From positions 1 to 64,000 of the forward strand of contig NZ_JAIOAP010000023.1 of assembly GCF_021190915.1 (NCBI RefSeq): a stretch of DNA of 64,000 bases, written 5' to 3'. The notes beneath the pieces are model-generated. The model did no database searches, was not told where the DNA came from, and was given only the letters and a program-made list of their open reading frames with translations. The stretch is from Cohnella silvisoli (lineage in GTDB: Bacteria > Bacillota > Bacilli > Paenibacillales > Paenibacillaceae). The translations under genes were made by a program, and so were the position numbers. Of the stretch, positions 1-6,709 are shown piece after piece (the stretch's first letter is position 1; every line of letters begins with the position of its first letter).

Positions 1-95
1 GTTACGAGTTTACCTATTCAGATTTCACGATTCCAACAGCAACCGGAAGGAGATACACCCCCGCAAAAACCATAATCGATAGAAACAGTAAAGAA

Positions 96-124
96 GCTGC
101 CCATAAGCTTACTTATGGGACAGC
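96..124 (-). terminator. Intrinsic terminator after the sugar operon
   Basis: A 12-bp stem (GCTGCCCATAAG pairing with CTTATGGGACAGC, one bulged base) closes a 4-base loop. On the minus strand it is followed by a T-rich tract. It lies just past the stop codon of the gene ending at 139, so it should end the three-gene minus-strand operon. Confidence 0.7.
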
Positions 125-138
125 CTCATCTTTACATT

Positions 139-1374
139 TTATCCTCTTCGGCACAGCGCTTCCGTCATCAGATAGGATATCGTCGCTTCCGCGCCGCAGT
201 TGATGTTGGGGCCATATTGCGTTAAGCCGTCGCAGCAGCTGCCGTCATTCGGGTCGACGACGGTGACTTGCAAGTCGTTATCCCCGTAATACCACGCCAG
301 GCAACGATCGCGTACGGCACGATATTTCACGTTATTTCCTGAACTTAAGCCAGAGACGCCTACTGCTCCATGTTGTACCAAAGCATGATTATCCTCTGAT
401 CGAGAGTCGTAGCCTCCTTTTCCTCTGGCGCTTCCTACCAAACGAGCGCTAAGATCCGCTTCGGCCTCGGAAATTTCAATGGCCAACGCGGCTTCCTCGA
501 GAGCAAGCGCGAGTTTAAACATCTCCAGAGGCTGCTGATCCCACCGGCTGACGGTTTCGGACGTACACCAGCCTTCATTGCCTATCGGCCGCAGCCAGCC
601 TTCCTCGGTCGTCATCACTTCGAGTAAATAAGCAAGGCTTTCCAATCCCGTCCGTAAGCTTTCCGCACGTCGGGTAAATCGATAAGTCCGCAACATCGCC
701 CAAGGGAGAACTCCGTTGCTATAAGTCATGGCAGGCTCGAACCAACGCCAGTTGTCATCGAAGAAATGTCGGAAAGCACCGTTTAACAAACTTTCCAAGC
801 GGAGCAAATGATAGTTCAGCTCTCTCGCCATATCCGCGGGAAGATCGATCTGTCCCTTCTGCGAGGCTTCAAGCAGGTGGGCGCAAGCAGCCATCGCAAA
901 AGCTTGACCCCGAAGCGAATCAATGCGATATAACGTCGGCATGGACTTCTCGATGATCACCCTCGCCGTTTCACGGTGAGGACCTTCCAGACGGATCCAT
1001 GCATCCGCGCAGGACCATATCGAACGGCCCTGGCAATCGTGAGAAATTCCCTCCGGCTCAAGCGTCCGGTCGTACGAAAAATTATTCAACCACCAACCGT
1101 CGTCGTTCTGCGTCCACAGCATAAACGCGATATAGATGTCGGCCAAGCGGTTAAGTTCATTTCGATCTTCCGAACTCACCGCATCGGGGCCGAAAGAAAG
1201 CCATTCTGTCACGGTCCATAACGCCCGTGCATTATCATCGGTCGTATAGCCCTCGCGTCGTCGGGGAATGCGTCCGAGAGCATGTTCCAGCAATCCGGTG
1301 TCATCCGTTAGGCGGCGCAAGTGGGCGAAAGATGGCGGTGCCTCCGGACGGACGACTGTATCATTAGCCGACAT
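139..1374 (-). CDS. Glycosyltransferase-associated alpha/alpha-toroid glycosidase-like protein
   Basis: Protein of 411 aa, last gene of a three-gene operon. The start is taken at the ATG beginning MSANDTVVRPEA, which overlaps the upstream glycosyltransferase gene by 11 bp; a longer reading frame upstream lacks a better ribosome site. The sequence is rich in alternating amphipathic helices with acidic and aromatic clusters (TTDDNARALWTVTEW, HDCQGRSIWSCADAW, NCGAEATISYLMTEA), as expected of an (alpha/alpha)6 barrel of the unsaturated glucuronyl hydrolase/mannosidase type. No signal peptide is visible, so it is probably cytoplasmic. Its place beside a GT4 enzyme and a sugar nucleotidyltransferase suggests a role in making or trimming a mannose-type glycan. 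Substrate and catalytic residues are not identified. Confidence 0.75.
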   Translation of the reverse strand: MSANDTVVRPEAPPSFAHLRRLTDDTGLLEHALGRIPRRREGYTTDDNARALWTVTEWLSFGPDAVSSEDRNELNRLADIYIAFMLWTQNDDGWWLNNFSYDRTLEPEGISHDCQGRSIWSCADAWIRLEGPHRETARVIIEKSMPTLYRIDSLRGQAFAMAACAHLLEASQKGQIDLPADMARELNYHLLRLESLLNGAFRHFFDDNWRWFEPAMTYSNGVLPWAMLRTYRFTRRAESLRTGLESLAYLLEVMTTEEGWLRPIGNEGWCTSETVSRWDQQPLEMFKLALALEEAALAIEISEAEADLSARLVGSARGKGGYDSRSEDNHALVQHGAVGVSGLSSGNNVKYRAVRDRCLAWYYGDNDLQVTVVDPNDGSCCDGLTQYGPNINCGAEATISYLMTEALCRRG

Positions 1375-2545
1375 CGGCAATTTTGTCCCTTTGTTCCGTA
1401 ATGACTTGTTGGAACAACCGCAGGTGTTGCGCCCCCACATGCGGCCAATGCATACTTCGCCCGATTTCAGACATGACCCGTTCCCAATCGTTCAACATGC
1501 CGGGATAAGTAAACAATTCGATCAGCTTGGAGCTCCAAGCCTCGACATCTCCAAACGGAAGAAGCATCTCATCATAGCCCTGCACCAAATCTTTGGCATA
1601 CACATACGGAGTAGACAGAATAGGTTTGCCCAATCCTGCCGCATAGGCCAACGTTCCGCTCGTGATTTGCCCCATGCCCGGATAGGGGGTTACATATAAA
1701 TCGCACGCGGAAATGAGGGACACTAATTCGTCCTCAGGCACGTATCGATTAATCCATTGCACATGATGCTCGAGTCCAAGCTCGGCAATCATGGTCATCA
1801 ATTCCTCGCGATAAGCTTCGCCTTCATGCTTGCGTACTTCCGGGTGCGTTTGGCCTGCGATGACGTACAGCAATTCCGGGACGGCTTGAACGGCAGAAGC
1901 CAATGAACGCAAAATTAACTCTATTCCCTTGCTGCGCCCAAGCAATCCGAATGTGAACAACACCTTGCGATTATCCCAACCTGCATTCCGCCTGACGTTT
2001 ATGCGGTCCGAACGGTTCGGCACGGGCGTGCCGTGGGGAATAAACGTTATTTTCTCAAGCGGGACCCCGAAGTTATCATGCAAATATCCGATCCCTTTAC
2101 GGTTCATGACAAGTAATTGGTCGCTCCAATGCGCAATTTCCTTCTGAACATCGGAATAAGGCGCTACAGGATGCTCAAATACGGTATGGAAGGTCGTGAC
2201 AACCGGTTTTTTCACGTGACGCAGTAAATCCAAAATATGAGAGCCGGCTTCACCACCGAATATTCCGAATTCATGTTGCAGGGAAACGATGTCAACCGAG
2301 CTCTGATTGATCGCCTCGGCTACTCTTCTGTAATCATCCCGGTCTTGTTTAATAAGAGGAAGCATCCAAGGCTCCCGGTAATCTAACATTTCTTCGGGAT
2401 TGCACAGGGTTATGACGGGATCAATCGACCGATTTCCTTTGGCATGGGTGATCGCCTCGCGCAAATGGTGCGTGTAAGTAGCAAGTCCGCATTTTTTGGG
2501 AATATAAGTACTAACATAAGCGACCTGAGGAAGACGAGTATTCAT
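1364..2545 (-). CDS. GT4-family (GT-B fold) glycosyltransferase
   Basis: Protein of 393 aa starting at MNTRLPQVAYVSTY. The ATG overlaps the upstream stop codon (ATGA) and sits 9 bases after a GGAGGTG ribosome site, so translation is coupled. The N-terminal half has the acceptor Rossmann domain with a CGLATYTHHL glycine-rich loop and LQHEFGIFGG. The C-terminal half has the nucleotide-sugar domain: VLFTFGLLGRSKGIELIL, a CDLYVTPYPGMGQITSG segment and an AYAAGLGKPILSTPY motif typical of retaining GT4 enzymes. It probably transfers mannose or a related sugar from the donor made by the neighbouring pyrophosphorylase. The acceptor is unknown. Confidence 0.88.
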   Translation of the reverse strand: MNTRLPQVAYVSTYIPKKCGLATYTHHLREAITHAKGNRSIDPVITLCNPEEMLDYREPWMLPLIKQDRDDYRRVAEAINQSSVDIVSLQHEFGIFGGEAGSHILDLLRHVKKPVVTTFHTVFEHPVAPYSDVQKEIAHWSDQLLVMNRKGIGYLHDNFGVPLEKITFIPHGTPVPNRSDRINVRRNAGWDNRKVLFTFGLLGRSKGIELILRSLASAVQAVPELLYVIAGQTHPEVRKHEGEAYREELMTMIAELGLEHHVQWINRYVPEDELVSLISACDLYVTPYPGMGQITSGTLAYAAGLGKPILSTPYVYAKDLVQGYDEMLLPFGDVEAWSSKLIELFTYPGMLNDWERVMSEIGRSMHWPHVGAQHLRLFQQVITEQRDKIADVG

Positions 2546-3585
2546 CGGCGTTGCACCTCCAAGATACGATTGCAAACAGCTTCGTGCAAAATGTGGGGAC
2601 CGACCTGCATGCCGGATCCGAAAATGCATTCATTCAATTGGGCGCCGGCGCGAATCTTGCACCTATCCCACAGGATAGAGTTGGACAAGCGCACTTGTTC
2701 GCCAATTCGACTTCCTTTGCCTACGACCGCGTATGGACCGATAATCGCGCGGTCTCCGATCGTTACATCATCTCCGATCATGACCGGGGGAATGAACAGC
2801 ACGCCTTGACCGACCCGGACATTGTCTCCGATCCAAATACCTTTATCCTCCATTTCTTTGCCGTCGATTTTGACCGGGAAACGGCGATCGAGCAAATCCC
2901 AATGAAGCTGGCGATAACGCTCCTTCGTGCCCATGTCCATCCAATAGCCGTTAATGGGATGGCCGTAAATTCCGCTGCCGTTCTCGATTAGGAGAGGGAA
3001 TGTTTCTTTCTCTATCGATACCGGTTTGCCGGTCGGCACGTAATCGAGCGCTCTCCGCTCCATAATGTATATGCCGGCATTGATCCGATTTGACGGTGCT
3101 TCTTCTTTTTTTGGTTTTTCGATGAAACGCGTAATTTGGCCGGTATGCGTCTGCTCGACGACTCCGTAATGCGAGGGGTCTTCCACTTCCGTTAAACAAA
3201 TCGTTATGGCGCCGCCGTGGCCTTCATGAAACTTCATAGCGGACGAGAGATCGACTTGGTGGATAATATCCGCGTTAACGACAATAAACCGGTCGCCAAG
3301 CAGGTGCTCGGCATTTTTGATCGCGCCGGCGGTGCCGAGCAATTCTTTTTCTATGGCATAATCAATGCGGACACCGTATTTGGAACCGTCACCGAGGTGG
3401 CTTTCGATCAGTTCGCGGTAGTGTTTGACGGCAACGACGATTTCGTTGACGCCTTGATCCCGGTAATGAAGGAGCAAATGCTCTAGCCAAGGTCGATTAC
3501 CCACCAGAGCCATCGGCTTCGGAAGATGTTCCGTAAGTGGACGCAACCTAGTACCTAAACCGCCGGCGAGAAATAAGGCTTTCAT
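2542..3585 (-). CDS. NDP-sugar pyrophosphorylase (mannose-1-phosphate guanylyltransferase-like)
   Basis: Protein of 347 aa, first gene of the operon. The N terminus MKALFLAGGLGTRLRPLTEH with the following PKPM is the nucleotidyltransferase signature (GGxGTRLxPLT, then PKP). NADIIHQVD supplies a metal-binding Asp, and FIEKPKKEE and NAGIYIMERRAL are further family motifs. The last 110 residues contain hexapeptide repeats (VMIGDDVTIGDRAIIG, VVGKGSRIG) forming a left-handed beta helix, the domain arrangement of GDP-mannose and glucose-1-phosphate nucleotidyltransferases. It should activate a hexose-1-phosphate for the next gene. Whether the base is GTP, UTP or dTTP cannot be decided from the sequence. 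Expression probably depends on the structured leader and terminator upstream. Confidence 0.85.
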   Translation of the reverse strand: MKALFLAGGLGTRLRPLTEHLPKPMALVGNRPWLEHLLLHYRDQGVNEIVVAVKHYRELIESHLGDGSKYGVRIDYAIEKELLGTAGAIKNAEHLLGDRFIVVNADIIHQVDLSSAMKFHEGHGGAITICLTEVEDPSHYGVVEQTHTGQITRFIEKPKKEEAPSNRINAGIYIMERRALDYVPTGKPVSIEKETFPLLIENGSGIYGHPINGYWMDMGTKERYRQLHWDLLDRRFPVKIDGKEMEDKGIWIGDNVRVGQGVLFIPPVMIGDDVTIGDRAIIGPYAVVGKGSRIGEQVRLSNSILWDRCKIRAGAQLNECIFGSGMQVGPHILHEAVCNRILEVQRR

Positions 3586-3676
3586 GATAGGATCAACCTC
3601 CGATTATTTGATATGTTCCCCGCAGGGCTAACTGACTACCTTTTAACGCAAACAACGAATTTTCAATCACCTCCGG

Positions 3677-3721
3677 AAAAAAAACGACGCTTCCCAATTC
3701 GCGAAAGCGTAGGGAAGCGTC
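3677..3721 (-). terminator. Leader terminator (attenuator) upstream of the sugar operon
   Basis: On the minus strand a 10-bp GC-rich stem (GACGCTTCCC with GGGAAGCGTC, containing an inner CGC-GAAA-GCG element) is followed by G and eight T residues. It ends about 90 nt before the pyrophosphorylase ATG, and there is no upstream gene for it to terminate. It therefore most likely acts as the expression platform of the leader. Confidence 0.8.
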
Positions 3722-3738
3722 TGTATCGATTAGAGGTT

Positions 3739-3855
3739 CTTTTTCAGGAAAGTAGGCGGCGACGTTCTGATTCGTTCATCACATGAGCTTACCCCGTTGG
3801 TTAAGTTGAAGAGGAGCCAGAAGGATTACGCTAAAGCCTACTTTACCTGAAAAAG
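3739..3855 (-). ncRNA. Unassigned structured leader RNA (riboswitch candidate)
   Basis: The two ends of this 117-nt segment form an almost perfect 19-bp stem (CTTTTTCAGG-TAAAGTAGGC against GCCTACTTTCCTGAAAAAG on the minus strand) enclosing about 78 nt. A -10-like TATATT lies immediately upstream and an intrinsic terminator immediately downstream. This is the usual arrangement of aptamer plus terminator. The sequence was compared by eye with remembered consensuses for TPP, SAM-I, lysine, c-di-AMP, c-di-GMP-I/II, ykkC, ZTP, M-box and T-box and did not match. A protein-dependent antiterminator resembling eps-associated elements is an alternative. Confidence 0.45.
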
Positions 3856-3856
3856 G

Positions 3857-3862
3857 AATATA
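3857..3862 (-). promoter_or_regulatory. Possible -10 box for the sugar-operon leader
   Basis: The minus strand reads TATATT here, about 7 nt before the first base of the long leader stem, which would put the transcript start at the 5' edge of the structured domain. No good -35 box is present, so support is positional only. Confidence 0.3.
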
Positions 3863-3987
3863 CTGCAACAAATATCCAGATGGGTTGTCCGATAGCACAG
3901 TCAACGATCGGATATTCAAACCTTGCTGCGACGTCCGGTGAAGAGGGAAACGATAAACAAAATCAAGAAATTCTTTATCGGGAAGTT

Positions 3988-4014
3988 GTTTCGGGGCAAC
4001 CGGTGAACGGGTAA
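3988..4014 (+). promoter_or_regulatory. SigB-type promoter for the DUF948 gene
   Basis: GTTTCG at 3988-3993 and GGGTAA at 4009-4014 are separated by 15 bp, close to the general-stress sigma consensus (GTTTAA, N12-15, GGGWAW). It lies 43 bp before the TTG start of the DUF948 protein. B. subtilis relatives of that family (YtxG) are SigB targets. Confidence 0.55.
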
Positions 4015-4056
4015 CTTTAACTTACACCGATTAAGTTAGAAACGGAGGGCTGCCCA

Positions 4057-4533
4057 TTGGAAAACAACGACATCATGACCTGGAGTATAATGATTGCCGT
4101 GATAGCTTTTGTCGTTCTATGCGTGTTTCTGGTCTCTTTATTAAGAACGGCGCAGCGTTCGCTAATGACCGCCCAATCCGCGATGCAAGAAGTGAAGGAA
4201 ACTGTCGAAGGACTGCAAGGAGAAGTAAAGAAATTAGCGGAAAGCATAAATGATGTCGCAGACGATATTAGAGGAAAGCTGCAATCGACGGATCCTTTGT
4301 TCGACGCCGTGCAGGATGTCGGCATAATGCTAAGCGAAGTAACCGGTACGGCGCGGGAAGCGACCAAATCGATTACGCATTCCATTAAAAAGCAAGCAGC
4401 CTCCATTGAAAACGGGAGCGCGTCTCCTTCCTGGATGCAATGGGCGGTATTAGGTTCCCGCGTCTTGATGGGCATACAGAAAGGTTGGAAGCAAAGAGAA
4501 CAATCTCATTCCTATACGAAGGAGGAAATCTGA
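4057..4533 (+). CDS. DUF948 (YtxG-like) general stress membrane protein
   Basis: Protein of 158 aa starting at TTG, preceded by GGAGGG with 9-base spacing. One N-terminal membrane segment (residues 7-27, MTWSIMIAVIAFVVLCVFLV) is followed by a long helical region of heptad-like repeats (AMQEVKETVEGLQGEVKKL, INDVADDI, VQDVGIMLSEVTG). That is the DUF948 layout, with the soluble coiled coil probably outside or along the membrane. Members of this family are general stress proteins of unknown biochemical role. A SigB-type promoter precedes it, and the next gene follows after one base, so they form an operon. Confidence 0.8.
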   Translation: MENNDIMTWSIMIAVIAFVVLCVFLVSLLRTAQRSLMTAQSAMQEVKETVEGLQGEVKKLAESINDVADDIRGKLQSTDPLFDAVQDVGIMLSEVTGTAREATKSITHSIKKQAASIENGSASPSWMQWAVLGSRVLMGIQKGWKQREQSHSYTKEEI

Positions 4534-4534
4534 G

Positions 4535-5008
4535 ATGTTGTTATCATGGCTCCTATTGCTTTCCTCGATCATTAACGGGGGTTCTCCACCCGCAGCTGCC
4601 GTTCCTGCAGTTGTCGTGTATTCAGAGCCCGTACCTGACCAGTGGCAATTGGATGGAATAGAGCTTGGCGATAAAACGGGAGAAGTAACGGGAATATGGG
4701 GAACCCCCGGAAAAATCGTTCCCGATGAATGGCAGAGCGGTTGCGAGACTTGGCATTATAAGGAAGGAAGAAACGTCGGATTTTGCGGGGGAGCGGTTTC
4801 CTATGTCGAAGTGTCGGCAGCCGCAAAAAAGACGAACGTAGATGGTAAAGACATACCGATGGTGAAAGAAGAATTGCAGCTTATGCTCGGAAAACCCGAT
4901 TTCGAGGCGGATGACGGATGGGGAGTTCTACGGGGAGAGGAAGCGCTGAAAGTATTTGTCGATGACCAAGGGAAGCTTGTTTCGTTGGATCTTTTCACGG
5001 ATTTATGA
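4535..5008 (+). CDS. Putative secreted protein of unknown function
   Basis: Protein of 157 aa with a hydrophobic N terminus (LLSWLLLLSSIINGGSPPAA) that looks like a signal peptide with an Ala-x-Ala type exit near residue 25. The mature part has two similar stretches, LGDKTGEVTGIWGTPGKIV and VKEELQLMLGKPDFEADDGW, each with a turn-Gly-x-Pro pattern seen in small outer-surface lipoprotein-like domains. The two Cys residues (SGCETWHY, VGFCGG) could form a disulfide. The start codon is preceded by GGAGGAAATCTGAG and lies one base after the DUF948 stop, so the two are probably cotranscribed. Function unknown. Confidence 0.7.
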   Translation: MLLSWLLLLSSIINGGSPPAAAVPAVVVYSEPVPDQWQLDGIELGDKTGEVTGIWGTPGKIVPDEWQSGCETWHYKEGRNVGFCGGAVSYVEVSAAAKKTNVDGKDIPMVKEELQLMLGKPDFEADDGWGVLRGEEALKVFVDDQGKLVSLDLFTDL

Positions 5009-5102
5009 GCGGAACTATCGAAGTTTCGTTAACAAAGTTGTTGTTTCAATAGACTAGGCACAGTTTAATAGTAAGCAAGCTACGAATAAGGAGGAGGAAG
5101 CC

Positions 5103-5426
5103 ATGAAAGCCTACGCTAAACTCGTAAACAACGGACTGGAAGCTTTTGACGTCGTGAATGATCTGCATCGCCAAGGGTACACGGAAAAAGAAATATACGT
5201 TCTGGCGCACGAAAGAGATCGGACGGATCGATTGGCGGAAGCGGCGGATGCGAATAAAATCGGCGTGCCTGAAGAAGGCATGTTCGATGCGATAGCCAAT
5301 CTGTTCCGAACCCGCGGAGACACTCTTCGTCACAAGATCGAAGCGATGGGATTCAACCCGTACGAAGCAAGCAAGTATGAAGCGGAGTTGGATAATGGTA
5401 AAGTATTAGTAATGGCCCGCCATTAA
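5103..5426 (+). CDS. YflT-like general stress protein (GSP17M family)
   Basis: Protein of 107 aa. The opening residues MKAYAKLVNNGLEAFDVVND and the following LHRQGYTEKEIYVLAHERDRT match the small alpha/beta domain of heat- and SigB-induced YflT/GSP17M proteins, which begin with a beta strand, an amphipathic helix and the G-Y/F-x3-I-x-V strand. It probably acts in the cytoplasm; its molecular job is unknown. A strong AAGGAGGAGG site precedes the ATG. A weak SigB-like pair (GTTTCA at 5043, GTTTAA at 5063, 14-bp spacer) lies upstream, but its -10 is poor. Confidence 0.75.
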   Translation: MKAYAKLVNNGLEAFDVVNDLHRQGYTEKEIYVLAHERDRTDRLAEAADANKIGVPEEGMFDAIANLFRTRGDTLRHKIEAMGFNPYEASKYEAELDNGKVLVMARH

Positions 5427-5442
5427 GCTCGGGAGCAAATGG

Positions 5443-5485
5443 GAATAAGGAATGAGGGTGGAATTGCGCCGCTCATTCCTTATTC
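5443..5485 (+). terminator. Intrinsic terminator after the YflT-like gene
   Basis: A 14-bp perfect stem (GAATAAGGAATGAG with CTCATTCCTTATTC) lies 17 bp after the stop codon. The downstream T tract is weak (GCGTTTGTTGCTT), so termination may be partial. It separates the stress gene from the signalling operon. Confidence 0.6.
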
Positions 5486-5542
5486 GCGTTTGTTGCTTGA
5501 GCTCTGCCAATTACGCGATTTCACCGAGGAGACAAAGATAAG

Positions 5543-6709
5543 ATGGCTGTATTAATCGTGGACGATAATGCCATGAACGTCATGGTTATTCAGGAAATGT
5601 TAAAAAGAGCGGGATACAACGATTTTCGCGCAGCTTATTCTGCCAAAGAAATGTTTGAATTGCTCAAAAATCACGGCGATGGAAACGCGATCGCGACCCC
5701 GCAAATCGATTTGATTTTGTTAGATCTGATGATGCCCGCGATGGACGGGATCGAAGCTTGCCGAAAGCTGCAAGCCAACGTCCGCTATAAAGACATACCC
5801 GTCATTATGGTTACGGCAATAGGGGATTCGCGCAAGCTTGCGGAAGCTCTGGACGCGGGCGCGATTGATTTCGTGACCAAGCCGATTAATAAAACCGAGC
5901 TGCTTGCGCGAATTCGCTCGGCGCTTAAGTTGAAGCGCGAGCTGGATTGGCACAAGGAGCGGGATTCCCGGATGCGGCAAGAGCTTCTGCTTGCGCGCCA
6001 AGTTCAAGAGTCTGTGCTGCCGGATCAAGTGGATGATGAGGATGTCCGGATTCAGGCGTATTTCCAAGCATCGGAGGCTCTGGCCGGCGATTTGTACGCT
6101 TGGCACAAAATCGATGACAATCGTTGGGCGATCGCGGTCATTGATGCGATGGGACATGGGATTTCCTCTTCGCTCGTCAGCATGTTCATCGCTTCGATTC
6201 TCAAGGAATCAATGAGGACGTTATGGTCTCCCCAAAGGGTATTTACCGAGCTCAATCGCCGGCTGATGGGACTTCAATGGGAGAATGAGCTAATTCATTA
6301 TTATTGTACGGGCATTTACGTGACCCTTGATTTGGAGCAGAGAAAGATTGAATACGCGAATGCCGGTCATCCCCCGGGATTGCTTTACCATGCCGATGAA
6401 TCGCTTCCGGAGAAGCTGTCCGTGAGCATGCCTCCGCTCGGGATGTTCGATTCGTTGGAAATCGCATCCCGCATCATTACCCTGTCACCGGGGGATTCCC
6501 TATATTTGTTCACCGATGGCATACTTGGCCCCTTTCAAGGGGAGGACGAGGCGCAATTGGAGCAGCTAACGGCTTTCCTCTACCAGATCAAGAAGGATGA
6601 AGAGAGCTTAAAGCAGCTTATTGACTGCAAGCCGTTGGACGGACGATCGGATGATCGCTGTTTGGTAAGAGTCGAAGTCATGCCGGGAGGCTCCAAGCGT
6701 GAAAATTAA
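5543..6709 (+). CDS. Response regulator-PP2C (SpoIIE-type) Ser/Thr phosphatase
   Basis: Protein of 388 aa. Residues 1-125 are a receiver domain with acidic Asp7/Asp8, phosphoacceptor Asp61 (LLDLMMP), Thr91 and Lys113 (VTKPIN). Residues 150-385 are a SpoIIE/RsbU phosphatase domain with metal ligands in AGDLYAW (Asp183) and IDAMGHG (Asp201), plus LFTDGILG near the end. The expected role is phosphorylation-controlled dephosphorylation of an RsbV-type anti-anti-sigma factor, which would release SigB. A candidate substrate and sigma factor are encoded 7-9 kb downstream. The likely phosphodonor is the hybrid kinase that starts 11 bp inside its 3' end. The start is the ATG after GAGGAGACAAAGATAAG. 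Confidence 0.92.
   Translation: MAVLIVDDNAMNVMVIQEMLKRAGYNDFRAAYSAKEMFELLKNHGDGNAIATPQIDLILLDLMMPAMDGIEACRKLQANVRYKDIPVIMVTAIGDSRKLAEALDAGAIDFVTKPINKTELLARIRSALKLKRELDWHKERDSRMRQELLLARQVQESVLPDQVDDEDVRIQAYFQASEALAGDLYAWHKIDDNRWAIAVIDAMGHGISSSLVSMFIASILKESMRTLWSPQRVFTELNRRLMGLQWENELIHYYCTGIYVTLDLEQRKIEYANAGHPPGLLYHADESLPEKLSVSMPPLGMFDSLEIASRIITLSPGDSLYLFTDGILGPFQGEDEAQLEQLTAFLYQIKKDEESLKQLIDCKPLDGRSDDRCLVRVEVMPGGSKREN

Noticed and set aside
3739..3855. Known riboswitch classes for the sugar-operon leader
   Set aside because: Compared from memory with TPP, SAM-I, lysine, c-di-AMP, c-di-GMP-I/II, M-box, ykkC, ZTP and T-box; none of their conserved cores is present, so no class name was given.
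5043..5068. SigB promoter for the YflT-like gene at 5103
   Set aside because: GTTTCA and the 14-bp spacing fit, but the -10 (GTTTAA) lacks the conserved GGG/GTG; not listed as a feature, although the gene family would make it plausible.
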